Assembly: GCF_049354825.1 (NCBI RefSeq)
Contig: NZ_CP186480.1
Coordinates: forward strand, 310,001 to 374,000
Length of the DNA stretch: 64,000 bases
From: Novosphingobium sp049354825
GTDB taxonomy: Bacteria > Pseudomonadota > Alphaproteobacteria > Sphingomonadales > Sphingomonadaceae
Direction: 5' to 3'
The stretch's first letter is position 1, and every line of letters begins with the position of its first letter. The notes beneath the pieces were generated by a model. That model was not told the DNA's origin, did not search any database, and saw only the letters and a list, made by a program, of their open reading frames with translations. The translations under genes were made by a program, and so were the position numbers. This document shows, one piece after another, positions 35,007 through 44,601 of this stretch.

Positions 35007-36998
35007 TCACCCGGGCGAGCGCTTGCCGAGAAAATGGCTGAGCGGGTTGGGCCCGCGATAGCTGGCGCGGGCCGGATTGAGCGCCTCGTAATCGACGGCG
35101 TTTTCGAGCACGCGCTGGACGTAGTTGCGCGTCTCCGACAGCGGGATCTGCTCGATCCACTCGACCCAGTCGACCGATCCGGTGCGCGGGTCGCCGTTGG
35201 CGCGCAGCCACTTGTTCACGTTGCCCGCGCCGGCGTTGTAGGCCGCGACCGCCAGCGGATAGCTGCCGCCGAAATAATCCATCATGCGGGCGAAATACGT
35301 GCCGCCCAGTTGCATGTTGTAACTGGCATCGGTGGTCAGCGAATCGGGGCTGTAGGACAAGTACAGCTTGCCCGCCTGCTCACGCGCGGTGCCCGGCATC
35401 AGCTGCATCAACCCGCGCGCGCCGGCGTGGCTGACCGCGTTCATCGCGAACTGGCTTTCCTGGCGGCTGATGGCGTGGACCATCGTCCAGTCGGTCCCCG
35501 GCGGGTTGGGAATGGTCGGGAAGCCGACCTGGGCGAAAGCGTTGTGCCCGTTCGCCGCCGCCGACTGGCTGACGATGACCGCCAGGTCGCGGCGGCCGAT
35601 CTCGCGCGCCAGGTCGGCAACCAGGACGTGCTGCGCCTCGCTGTGCGCCTGGTCGGCGATCTCGCGGAAGAACCGGATCGATACCGGCCAGTCCGCTTCG
35701 CGCGCCACTTCGCGCACGGCCTGGGTCAGCGGCGCGGCGTCGAAGGCGGCGCGCTGCCCGGCAGTGGGCATCTGCGAGGGGGTGGCGGCCAGCGACGGCA
35801 TTGGCCGGCCCAGCCGCTCAAGCGCAAGCTGGCCGTAATACTGGTCGGGAAACTCCGCCGCCATTTCGAAATAGCGGTTCGCGCCGGCGGCATCGCCGCT
35901 GCGCGCAAGCGCGCGGCCGGCCCAGTAAAAGCCCTTGGTCCGGGTCTGCGGGGTCTGCGCGGCGGCGCCGTAGCGGTAGAACAGGGGCGCGGCCTGGGCC
36001 CCATTGCCGATCGCCAGCGCTTTCTGCCCGCCCAGCCACATCAGCGAGGTGTAATCGTCGCGGATGGCGTAGCTTTGCTGCGATACGTCGGTGCCGGCGG
36101 GAAAGGTCTGGTCGACGGTGGCAGCGATCTGCGCGGCACGCGACCCGTCGGCCATGCGCGCCACCGCCAGCAGCTCGCCGATCCACTTGCGCGGATCAAG
36201 CGGCGGGGCGGCCAGCGGCGGATGGGCCGCCAGCAACTGCACAGCCTCGCTGGCGCGGCCGGTGGTGCGCAGCATGCGTGAACGGTTGTAGAGGTAGCCG
36301 GCGTCCGAATTGGCCCCGGCGTCAATCGTCAGCCCCTGCGCGACCGGATCGCGGCCGTTGATCATGCCCAGCCGGGCGATGAAGCGGGGCGCGTTGGCAG
36401 GATCGGTGAAGACGACCTCGCGCTCTGCCTGCGGACCGGCATTCGCCCACAGCAGCGCGTTCATCCGCGCATCGTGGTCGGCGCGGGTCAGCGTGCGCGA
36501 CAGCAGCGCCGAGATCGCCGCCTCGGTCGTCTCGGACAGCACGCCGCCGCGCCATGCCGCCAGTGCCGCCTCGTTGGCATGGGGGCGGCCCAGCGCCATC
36601 AGCGCCAGCGCGTACTGGCCGCGCGCGGCGTTGGTCTGCGGGGGGAAGCGATCGAAAAAGGCGGCAACCCGGGCGGGATCGGCCGAATCGCGTTCGAGCG
36701 CGGCCTCGGCATAGCCGCGCAGCAGGGTTTCCTGCGGGAAGCCCGGGTTGGCCAGCAGGAAGCCCGAGTAATCCGCAAAGGAAAACCGGTTCGACGCGGT
36801 CAGCATCTGCCAGCGCTGGATCTGCTGCTGCATCCCATAGGCCGCCGGCCGGCTGAGCAGCGCCGCGCGCGCGCGATCCCATTCGTAGGCGTCGGCCGCC
36901 GGCGCCGCGGCAGTGGGCGCGGTCTGCGCGTGCAGAACGGTGGGAACGGAAAGGAGAGCAGCCGATGCCAGGAGGAGCTTGCGGGTCATGCTGGACAT
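35007..36998 (-). CDS. slt: Soluble lytic murein transglycosylase (Slt70-like)
   Basis: Periplasmic exolytic transglycosylase (663 aa) that cleaves glycan strands to 1,6-anhydro-muropeptides. A signal peptide (TRKLLLASAALLSVPTVLHA) is followed by a long alpha-superhelical region with TPR-like repeats (about 40-470). The C-terminal SLT domain (about 480-640) has the catalytic Glu in SRQESQFAMNAVSHAGARGL and the GLMQLMPGTA and AYNAGAGNV motifs. AAGGAG lies 12 nt before the first ATG (36998). The second ATG (36989) is an alternative. It is divergent from dapA. Confidence 0.94.
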   Translation of the reverse strand: MSSMTRKLLLASAALLSVPTVLHAQTAPTAAAPAADAYEWDRARAALLSRPAAYGMQQQIQRWQMLTASNRFSFADYSGFLLANPGFPQETLLRGYAEAALERDSADPARVAAFFDRFPPQTNAARGQYALALMALGRPHANEAALAAWRGGVLSETTEAAISALLSRTLTRADHDARMNALLWANAGPQAEREVVFTDPANAPRFIARLGMINGRDPVAQGLTIDAGANSDAGYLYNRSRMLRTTGRASEAVQLLAAHPPLAAPPLDPRKWIGELLAVARMADGSRAAQIAATVDQTFPAGTDVSQQSYAIRDDYTSLMWLGGQKALAIGNGAQAAPLFYRYGAAAQTPQTRTKGFYWAGRALARSGDAAGANRYFEMAAEFPDQYYGQLALERLGRPMPSLAATPSQMPTAGQRAAFDAAPLTQAVREVAREADWPVSIRFFREIADQAHSEAQHVLVADLAREIGRRDLAVIVSQSAAANGHNAFAQVGFPTIPNPPGTDWTMVHAISRQESQFAMNAVSHAGARGLMQLMPGTAREQAGKLYLSYSPDSLTTDASYNMQLGGTYFARMMDYFGGSYPLAVAAYNAGAGNVNKWLRANGDPRTGSVDWVEWIEQIPLSETRNYVQRVLENAVDYEALNPARASYRGPNPLSHFLGKRSPG

Positions 36999-37091
36999 CG
37001 TGGCAAAAGGCTCCTTATCAGGCGCTGAACGGCCGCATCGCGCTGAGCGGCACTATGGCCCGGGTATGGGCGACAAGCAAAGGTGAAGTCC

Positions 37092-37973
37092 ATGTTTTCC
37101 GGCTCGATTCCCGCGCTGGTTACCCCGTTCCGCGGCGGCGCTTTCGACGAGGCGGCATTTCGCAAGCTGGTCGACTGGCAGATCGAGATGGGATCCTCGG
37201 CGCTGGTTCCCTGCGGCACGACGGGCGAATCCAGCACGCTGTCCAACGCCGAGCATCACCGCGTGATCGAGGTCTGCATCGAGCAGGCGGCCGGGCGCGT
37301 GCCGGTGATCGCCGGCTGCGGATCGAACGACACGATGAACGCGCGGCTCCACCTGGCGTTCTCGAAGAAGAGCGGCGCGGCCGCCGGGCTGTGCGTGGCG
37401 CCCTATTACAACCGCCCGAGCCAGGAAGGCCTGATCGCGCACTTCAGCTTCCTGGCCGAAGCCACCACGTTGCCGATCGTGCTTTACAACGTGCCCGGCC
37501 GCACGGTCACCGACCTGCTGCCCGAGACCGTGATCGCGCTGGCGAAAAAGTACCCGGACCGGTTCGTTGCCATCAAGGACGCCTCGGGCGATCTCAGCCG
37601 CGTCACGGATCACCGCATGGGGCTGAGCAAGGACTTCTGCCAGCTGTCGGGCGACGACGAGCTGTGGTTGCCGCACAGCGCTGCCGGCGGGGCGGGGTGC
37701 ATCTCCGTGACCGCCAATGTCGCGCCGCAGCTTTGCGCCGAATTCCACGCCGCCATCGCCGCCAACGACCTGGCCCGCGCGCGTGAGCTCAACGACAAGC
37801 TTTACCCGCTGCATTACGCGATGTTCGACGATGCCAGCCCGGGCCCGGTCAAGTACGCGCTCAGCCGCGTGCACGACTTCATCGAGAACGAACTGCGCCT
37901 GCCGATGGTCCCCTGCAACGCGGCGGCGCGCAAGGCGGTCGACGAGGCGCTGGAACACGCCGGACTGGTGTGA
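37092..37973 (+). CDS. dapA: 4-hydroxy-tetrahydrodipicolinate synthase
   Basis: Condenses pyruvate with aspartate semialdehyde in lysine/diaminopimelate synthesis. The TIM barrel shows PALVTPFRGG, the active-site CGTTGESSTLS, VAPYYNRPSQEGLIAHF (Tyr of the triad), YNVPGRTVTDL, and the Schiff-base Lys in FVAIKDASGDL. The ATG at 37092 is preferred over GTG at 37083, since AAGGTG at 37079-37085 is correctly spaced for it. Length 293 aa is standard. Confidence 0.97.
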   Translation: MFSGSIPALVTPFRGGAFDEAAFRKLVDWQIEMGSSALVPCGTTGESSTLSNAEHHRVIEVCIEQAAGRVPVIAGCGSNDTMNARLHLAFSKKSGAAAGLCVAPYYNRPSQEGLIAHFSFLAEATTLPIVLYNVPGRTVTDLLPETVIALAKKYPDRFVAIKDASGDLSRVTDHRMGLSKDFCQLSGDDELWLPHSAAGGAGCISVTANVAPQLCAEFHAAIAANDLARARELNDKLYPLHYAMFDDASPGPVKYALSRVHDFIENELRLPMVPCNAAARKAVDEALEHAGLV

Positions 37974-37982
37974 CGGGGCCTG

Positions 37983-38008
37983 TTCAAAGGCGGCACGGTT
38001 CCCTAGAT
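37983..38008 (+). promoter_or_regulatory. Candidate smpB promoter
   Basis: TTCAAA at 37983 and CTAGAT at 38003-38008 are 20 nt apart. The expected transcript start (about 38016) is at the start codon (38017), suggesting a leaderless mRNA. Confidence 0.35.
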
Positions 38009-38016
38009 GAAGGGGC

Positions 38017-38499
38017 ATGGCCCGCCCGACCCCGCCCGCTTTCGACAAGACCAAGACCGTGGCCGAGAACCGGCGCGCCAAGTACGACTATCACCTCGAG
38101 GACAAGTTCGAGGCCGGCATCGCCCTGACAGGGACCGAGGTGAAGAGCCTGCGCTTTGGCGAAGGGTCGATCGTGGAATCCTATGCCGAGGTGAAGAACG
38201 GCGAAGTCTGGCTAATCAATTCCAACGTGCCCGAGTTCAGCCACGGCAACCGCCACAATCATGAGCCGAAGCGCCCGCGCAAGCTGTTGCTGCACCGGCG
38301 CGAGGTCGACAAGATGCAAGGCGCGGTCGAACGCAAGGGCATGACGCTGGTGCCGCTGATGATCTATTTCAACAGCCGCGGCCGCGCCAAGGTCGAACTC
38401 GCGCTGGCCAAGGGCAAGAACGCCGCGGACAAGCGTGCCACGATCAAGGAACGCGACTGGAAGCGCGACGCCGCGCGCATCATGCGCGACCACGGATAG
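38017..38499 (+). CDS. smpB: SsrA-binding protein SmpB
   Basis: Delivers tmRNA to stalled ribosomes in trans-translation. The beta-barrel has NRRAKYDYHLEDKFEAGIAL, GTEVKSLRFGEGSIVESYAE and NRHNHEPKRPRKLLLHRREVD. The basic C-terminal tail starts AKGKNAADKRATIKERDWKRD. 160 aa is the usual length. It is the first gene of an apparent operon with two DUF2062 genes and cckA. Confidence 0.97.
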   Translation: MARPTPPAFDKTKTVAENRRAKYDYHLEDKFEAGIALTGTEVKSLRFGEGSIVESYAEVKNGEVWLINSNVPEFSHGNRHNHEPKRPRKLLLHRREVDKMQGAVERKGMTLVPLMIYFNSRGRAKVELALAKGKNAADKRATIKERDWKRDAARIMRDHG

Positions 38500-38504
38500 C
38501 CGCG

Positions 38505-39050
38505 ATGCTCGATCGTTTCTCGGGCTGGGCGGGGCGCAACATGCCGACGCGCGAGCAGATGGCGAAAAGCCGCTGGGTGCCGGCGCGCGCGCTCGAACGC
38601 TCGCTATGGCGCTTCAACCGCCGCTCGGTCCCGCGCGGGGTCGCACTGGGGCTGGTCGTCGGCATCCTGGTGCCGGTCGCGCAGATCGTCTTCGCGGCGA
38701 TACTGGCACTGCCGATGCGGGCCAACGTGCCGGTTGCAGCGCTGACGACCTTCATCACCAACCCTTTCACCACGCCGCTGATCTGGGCCGGCTCCTATCA
38801 GGTCGGCGCCGTGCTGCTGCACTTCGACGTTGCCGGCGGCATCGGCCCGATCGAACGATTCATGGCGATAAGCGACGTGTGGGCCCTGATCGAGTGGCTG
38901 ACCGCGCAAGGCAAGGTGCTGGGTCTCGGCCTCGTCGTGGTGGCCACGGTGAGCGCGGTGCTGGGCTACCTGCTGTCGGGGATGACCTGGCGCTGGCTGG
39001 TGCTGCGCCGCCGCCGCCGCTCTCTCGGCGAGCGGGCCAGCGCGACATGA
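38505..39050 (+). CDS. DUF2062 membrane protein (copy 1)
   Basis: A 181-aa protein with three or four hydrophobic segments after a basic N-terminus. The DUF2062 core is visible: SLWRFNRRSVPRGVALGLVV, VLVPVAQIVFAAILALPMRA and NPFTTPLIWAGSYQVGA. The function of the family is unknown. It starts five bases after smpB and overlaps the next gene by ATGA (39047-39050), implying translational coupling. The next gene is its paralogue. Confidence 0.9.
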   Translation: MLDRFSGWAGRNMPTREQMAKSRWVPARALERSLWRFNRRSVPRGVALGLVVGILVPVAQIVFAAILALPMRANVPVAALTTFITNPFTTPLIWAGSYQVGAVLLHFDVAGGIGPIERFMAISDVWALIEWLTAQGKVLGLGLVVVATVSAVLGYLLSGMTWRWLVLRRRRRSLGERASAT

Positions 39051-39613
39051 ACGGCCTGTCGAAGTGGTTCCACAACCACATGCCGACGCGCGAATCGCTT
39101 GAGCGCAGCCGCCTGCTGCGACCGGTCGCGGGGCGCCTGATGCAGTCCGACGTGTGGCGCTTCAACCGCCGCTCGGTCCCGCGCGGCGTCGCGCTGGGCC
39201 TGTTCGTGGGCGTAATGATCCCGCTGGCGCACTTCGTCGTCGTTGCTTTCGTCGCGTTGTTCGTGCGAGCCAACCTGCCTGCTGCCCTGGCGGCGACGTT
39301 CATCGGCTTCCCGGTGTTCTACGTGTTCCTGGTCGCCGCCGCTTACCGCATCGGTGAATGGCTGTTCCACCTCGACGCCGCGGTGCCGATTTCGCCGATC
39401 AGCGAAACGATGCAGGCCACTCACACCGGCGACCTGCTGCAACGTTTGACCGGCGCCGGGCTCGACACCGCGCTCGGCCTGTTCGTGATCGCCAGCGTGC
39501 TGGCTTCGGTCGGCTACCTGGTGGCCAGCTTCGTGTGGCGCGCACGCGTTGCGCGCAAGCGGCGCCAGCGGCTCGACGCCGCGCGCACGCGCCGCGCCGC
39601 GCTACAGGCGTGA
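39047..39613 (+). CDS. DUF2062 membrane protein (copy 2)
   Basis: A 188-aa paralogue of the preceding gene. Both contain the string WRFNRRSVPRGVALGL, and then HNHMPTRESLERSRLL here against GRNMPTREQMAKSRWV there. About four hydrophobic helices precede a strongly basic tail (RARVARKRRQRLDAARTRR). It overlaps the previous gene by four bases and the cckA start by GTGA (39610-39613). Conserved linkage with smpB and cckA suggests a membrane role in the same cell-cycle neighbourhood, but this is inference only. Confidence 0.9.
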   Translation: MNGLSKWFHNHMPTRESLERSRLLRPVAGRLMQSDVWRFNRRSVPRGVALGLFVGVMIPLAHFVVVAFVALFVRANLPAALAATFIGFPVFYVFLVAAAYRIGEWLFHLDAAVPISPISETMQATHTGDLLQRLTGAGLDTALGLFVIASVLASVGYLVASFVWRARVARKRRQRLDAARTRRAALQA

Positions 39614-42054
39614 CCGCCGCCGCCTTGCTGCGCCGCGACTGGCTGATCGTCGCCGGGGCCGCCGTGCTCAGCATCGCGATCGTCGCGCTGGCCAGCGGCA
39701 GCCCGCTGGTGAGCGCCGCATTTGCCGGTTCGCTGTTGGTGTTCGGCGCGCTGGCGCGGACGATCTGGCGCGGCAAGATCGCCGAAACGCCGGCACTGGA
39801 AGTGGTCCCCGACTGGTCGGTGACCGTCGCCGCGATCGACCGGCCCGACGCCGCCGTCGCCGTTGCCGACCGCGCCGGGCGCCTGGTCTGCGCCAACGCC
39901 CGTTTCGAGGAGTGGTTCGGCCTGGCCAATGCGCCGCCGCGCCTGCCGGTCGAACCCGATTCGCTGGACCGGCTGGCCCGCGCCGCCCGCGCCGGCTGGC
40001 GCGACGGGGCCGGCCACGCACCGGGACTCAGTTCGCCCACCGGCCGCTGGCGCGCCGAAGTCACCCGCGCCGGCCGCGGCGAGGATTACCTGGTCTGGCA
40101 CATCCATGAAGACGGGTTTGCCGACCTCGCCAGCCAACTCGTTCCGCACATCACCGGCAAGTTGGGCGAAGTCCTGTCGCTGGCGGGTTTCGCCGCCGCG
40201 CTGGTCGATCCCGACGGACACGTCCGGGCAGCCAGCAGCGGCTTCGCCCAGCGCGCCACCGGCGAGCCGGCCGGACTTCTTACCGGCGAGGAGTTCGTCC
40301 GTTTCCTTCACCAGGACGAGCGCGACCGCATCACCTGGGCGCGTGACGGCGAAGCGGGCGGGGCGCTGACGCTCTATTACCTGCCGCTGGCCGATCCTGC
40401 CGCCGGCGAACCCGATCCCGACGCCACGCCGGCGCTGATGCTGCTGGCCGATGCCGGCGCCGGCATCGGCGGCGGCGCGGCCAGCGGCGGCGACGGCGGT
40501 TCCGGCGGCGGCGGTCTCCACCTCGAGGCGCTGATCGGTCAGCTTCCGCTCGGCCTCGCGATGGCGGACCGCGATGGCAGGCTGCTGTTTGCCAACCCAG
40601 CCTTCATGCGCGCCGCCGGGCGCGAGGGCGAGCCGGCGCCGATCTATCCGACCGACCTTGTCGTGCAGGAGGACAAGGGCCCGCTGTCCGACGCGATCCG
40701 CCGCTATGCGCAGGGGCCCGCGACGCGCGGCGACATCGCCGTGCGGCTGAAGGCCGAGGCCGAGGAGCCCGTCAGCCTGAGCCTGGCCGGCGTACGCGGG
40801 CTGGGCGAGGCGGTCGTCCTGCTGGGCCTCACCGACACCACCGAGCAGCAGCGCCTCAAGCGCCAGATTGCGCAAGCCACCAAGATGCAGGCGGTCGGCC
40901 AGCTCGCGGGCGGCGTGGCGCACGATTTCAACAACGTGCTGACCGCGATCCTGGGCACCTGCGACCTGATGCTGCTGCGCCATACCCCCGGCGACAGCGA
41001 TTACGACGATATCCAGCAGATCCGCGCCAATTCGAACCGCGCCGCCAGCCTGACGCGCCAGCTGCTCGCCTTCAGCCGCCAGCAGACTCTGCGTCCCGAA
41101 GTGCTGCAGCTGCCCGACGTCGTCTCCGACGCGATGCACCTGCTGCGCCGCCTGATCGGCGAGAAGATCGAGTTCGTCGTCACGCACGACCGCGACTTGG
41201 GCGCGGTCCGCGCCGACCCGACGCAGCTTGGCCAGGTGATCATGAACCTGGTCGTCAACGCGCGCGATGCGATCCAGAGCAAGGGCGCCGGCGGCGGACG
41301 CATCACGCTGGCGACCCGGCGCATCACCGCCGCCGACGTGCGCCGCATGGGCAGCGCGATCATGCCGCAGACCGACTATACCGCGCTGATCGTGCGCGAC
41401 AGCGGCACCGGCATCGCGCCCGACAACCTGGGCAAGATCTTCGAGCCGTTCTTCACTACCAAAGAGCAGGGCAAGGGCACCGGCCTGGGGCTGTCGACCG
41501 TTTACGGCATCGTCAAGCAGTCCAACGGCTTCATCTTCGCCGACAGCGAGCAGGGCCGCGGCACGGCGTTTTCCGTGTATCTGCCCGTCTACCACGTCCA
41601 GCCGGGCGAGCTTCCCGGCGCCCGCGCCGCCGACGCCGACAGCAGTTGGGCCGGCGGCGGCCGCGTGTTGCTTGTCGAGGACGAGGACATGGTTCGCGCG
41701 GTGGCCGAACGCGCGCTGACCCGCGCCGGCTACACCGTCACCCCCGCCGCCGACGGGGACGAGGGGCTGGCGCTGGTAGAGGACGGCGGACAGTTCGACC
41801 TCATCGTCTCCGACGTCGTCATGCCCGGCATGGACGGCCCGGCGATGGTGCGCGCGATCCGGGAGAACAGCCCCGCGATCCCCGTCCTGTTCATGTCCGG
41901 CTATGCCGAGGAGCAGCTGAGGAAGGAGATCGGCATCGCGGGGGTGGAATTCCTGGCCAAGCCATTCTCGGTCCAGCAGATCGGCGACAAGGTCGGCGCC
42001 ATGCTCGCGGCCGAGCGCGGCGCGGGTCAACCGGGCTCTGGCAGCGCGGAATAA
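39610..42054 (+). CDS. cckA: Cell-cycle hybrid histidine kinase CckA
   Basis: A membrane hybrid kinase of 814 aa that feeds phosphate through ChpT to CtrA and CpdR. It begins GTG (VTAAALLRRDW) with two transmembrane helices (about residues 10-50). PAS-like regions (about 60-425, including FADLASQLV and LIGQLPLGLAMADRDGRLLF) follow. Then comes the DHp helix with His438 in LAGGVAHDFNNVLTAILG, the CA domain (NLVVNARDAI, DSGTGIAPDNLGKIFEPFFT, GTGLGLSTVYGIVKQSNG) and a receiver domain with Asp735 in LIVSDVVMPGMDG. The Gly-Ser-rich linker near 40470-40515 is a low-complexity hinge. It is translationally coupled to DUF2062. Confidence 0.95.
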   Translation: MTAAALLRRDWLIVAGAAVLSIAIVALASGSPLVSAAFAGSLLVFGALARTIWRGKIAETPALEVVPDWSVTVAAIDRPDAAVAVADRAGRLVCANARFEEWFGLANAPPRLPVEPDSLDRLARAARAGWRDGAGHAPGLSSPTGRWRAEVTRAGRGEDYLVWHIHEDGFADLASQLVPHITGKLGEVLSLAGFAAALVDPDGHVRAASSGFAQRATGEPAGLLTGEEFVRFLHQDERDRITWARDGEAGGALTLYYLPLADPAAGEPDPDATPALMLLADAGAGIGGGAASGGDGGSGGGGLHLEALIGQLPLGLAMADRDGRLLFANPAFMRAAGREGEPAPIYPTDLVVQEDKGPLSDAIRRYAQGPATRGDIAVRLKAEAEEPVSLSLAGVRGLGEAVVLLGLTDTTEQQRLKRQIAQATKMQAVGQLAGGVAHDFNNVLTAILGTCDLMLLRHTPGDSDYDDIQQIRANSNRAASLTRQLLAFSRQQTLRPEVLQLPDVVSDAMHLLRRLIGEKIEFVVTHDRDLGAVRADPTQLGQVIMNLVVNARDAIQSKGAGGGRITLATRRITAADVRRMGSAIMPQTDYTALIVRDSGTGIAPDNLGKIFEPFFTTKEQGKGTGLGLSTVYGIVKQSNGFIFADSEQGRGTAFSVYLPVYHVQPGELPGARAADADSSWAGGGRVLLVEDEDMVRAVAERALTRAGYTVTPAADGDEGLALVEDGGQFDLIVSDVVMPGMDGPAMVRAIRENSPAIPVLFMSGYAEEQLRKEIGIAGVEFLAKPFSVQQIGDKVGAMLAAERGAGQPGSGSAE

Positions 42055-43253
42055 TCGTGCCGCTCCAGGCCGAGCCGGTGCAGGGGCCTGCCGACCAGTC
42101 CGCTGAGCAGCCGGGCCTGGATCGTCCGGCCGGGCCAGTAGCGCGAAGCCGGTGCGAGGACCCGGTCGCGCAGGTTGGCGGGCCAGCCCTGCTGCGATTG
42201 ATAAAGCGGCGTGAACAGCGCCGTAATCCACTGGTACAGCGTCACGTGCGCCGCGCGCAGGTGCACGGCCATCGCCGGCACATCGCTGGGGTCGCCCGTA
42301 AGCGCCAGTGCCGCTGTGACGGCGGCGGCGTCGAGCAAGGCCATATTGGCGCCCTGGCCCAACTGCGGGCTGGCGGTGTGCCAGGCATCGCCGATGTGGA
42401 CCAGGCGTTCGCCCGCCGGTGCGCGCAAGGTGCGATGCGCATAGCGCGCCAGCGTGAGGACCTCCGGCTGGTCGATCGATTCGGCCAGCGGGGCGCATTC
42501 CGGCCAAAGCGCCGCGACATCGCTTCGCCATCGGTCCAGGCCGCGGTCGCGCCAGCGCGGGTAGGCCGCGACCGGTAACGACCAGAACAGCGCCAGCTCG
42601 TCCGGCCCGCCCGCGCGCGCGCCGATCGGAAGCACGCCGATCATTTCTCGCGCCGCGCGGTAGCGTTGCTCGAGCCGGTCGCGACGGAACGGCCCGTCGG
42701 CCGGCCAGGGCAGCGTCGTCCACAAGGCGCCGAACGGCAGTTCGCGGCCGCACGGGGCGGCCAGCGGCGTGCGCAGGCCGAGCGCATCGACGACAAGATC
42801 GAACGGACCGTCGTCGGGCTGGCTGGCGAACGACAGCCAGCGGCCGGCGCGGGTGACGTGGCTCGCGGCAACCTCATGACCGGTGCGGATCGAAATTGCG
42901 GCGGCGCGGGCGGCGTCGTGCAGCACCCCGAACAGGCTCGCCCGATGTATGCCGAGCCCGACCGTGCGCGGACCTGGCAGGTCGGCGTAGCGTGCATCGA
43001 GGACCGCGCGGCCCGATTCGTTGCGGCCCAGCAACGTAGCGATCGGCGCGCCGCGCGCGGCGATGGCACCGCGCAGTCCCAGGCTTTCCAGCACCGCCAT
43101 GCCGGTAGGTTGCAACATCAGCCCTGAACCGATCGGCCGGGGCGCTGCGAAGCGGTCGAACACCGTCACATGGTGACCGGCGCGGGCCAGCATCGTCGCG
43201 GCAGCAAGACCGCCCGGACCGCAACCGGCAACCGCGATCGCGAACCGGCTCAA
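42027..43253 (-). CDS. FAD-dependent monooxygenase (PHBH/UbiH-like fold)
   Basis: A flavoprotein of about 408 aa. The N-terminal FAD motif is IAVAGCGPGGLAAATMLARA and the second FAD motif is LVHIGDAWHTASPQLGQGAN. FDLVVDALGLRTPLA is the DG-like element of the hydroxylase family. Substrate unknown. No ATG precedes the first beta-strand, so I use TTG at 43253. A TTG further up (43325) would place the LexA box and recA promoter inside the gene. Its 3' end overlaps the convergent cckA by 28 nt. Confidence 0.8.
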   Translation of the reverse strand: MSRFAIAVAGCGPGGLAAATMLARAGHHVTVFDRFAAPRPIGSGLMLQPTGMAVLESLGLRGAIAARGAPIATLLGRNESGRAVLDARYADLPGPRTVGLGIHRASLFGVLHDAARAAAISIRTGHEVAASHVTRAGRWLSFASQPDDGPFDLVVDALGLRTPLAAPCGRELPFGALWTTLPWPADGPFRRDRLEQRYRAAREMIGVLPIGARAGGPDELALFWSLPVAAYPRWRDRGLDRWRSDVAALWPECAPLAESIDQPEVLTLARYAHRTLRAPAGERLVHIGDAWHTASPQLGQGANMALLDAAAVTAALALTGDPSDVPAMAVHLRAAHVTLYQWITALFTPLYQSQQGWPANLRDRVLAPASRYWPGRTIQARLLSGLVGRPLHRLGLERHDYSALPEPG

Positions 43254-43299
43254 CTGCGCCGCGTCCCGAGCTCGGCGCAAGCGCCAGCAAAAATTTCGT

Positions 43300-43336
43300 G
43301 TTCCACTCTTGTTCTCATGGAACAAAGCCGGTACAG
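43300..43336 (+). promoter_or_regulatory. LexA (SOS) box and promoter of recA
   Basis: GTTC (43300-43303), seven bases, then GTTC (43311-43314) is a perfect alphaproteobacterial LexA site (GTTC-N7-GTTC). It overlaps the -35 TTGTTC (43309-43314). The -10 GTACAG at 43331-43336 is 22 nt from the TTG. LexA bound here would block RNA polymerase. Confidence 0.85.
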
Positions 43337-43387
43337 CGAGTCGCAGTTGACCTTCCGGGTCGGCGGCTTAGGCAAAGGGGACATGAC

Positions 43388-44455
<1,068 letters not shown>

Positions 44456-44527
44456 CATTTCGGAAGAGCGTGACCGGGCGGTTCCCGTCCCCAAGCCAGG
44501 GGACCGCCCGGTCCGCGTAACCGGGAG

Positions 44528-44563
44528 ACCGGCGCGGCGCCTTTTTGGCCCGCGCCGGTTTTT
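44528..44563 (+). terminator. Intrinsic terminator of recA
   Basis: ACCGGCGCGG (44528-44537) pairs with CCGCGCCGGT (44550-44559), followed by TTTTT. A second GC-rich hairpin without a T-run lies just upstream (about 44471-44515). Confidence 0.8.
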
Positions 44564-44565
44564 CG

Positions 44566-44592
44566 TTGTGTGCCGCGGGCCGGGGGCTGTAG
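44566..44592 (+). promoter_or_regulatory. Candidate promoter of the methyltransferase gene
   Basis: TTGTGT at 44566 and CTGTAG at 44587-44592 are 21 nt apart. The expected transcript start (about 44600) coincides with the start codon at 44602, and no ribosome-binding site is visible. Confidence 0.35.
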
Positions 44593-44601
44593 CTTCCTGG
44601 C

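Noticed and set aside
39514..42753. A 1079-codon antisense frame across cckA
   Set aside because: It lies opposite the clear kinase gene and shows no domain; long antisense frames are expected at this GC content.
43254..43325. Longer N-terminus of the FAD monooxygenase (TTG at 43325)
   Set aside because: It would place the recA LexA box and -35 inside coding sequence and has no ribosome-binding site.
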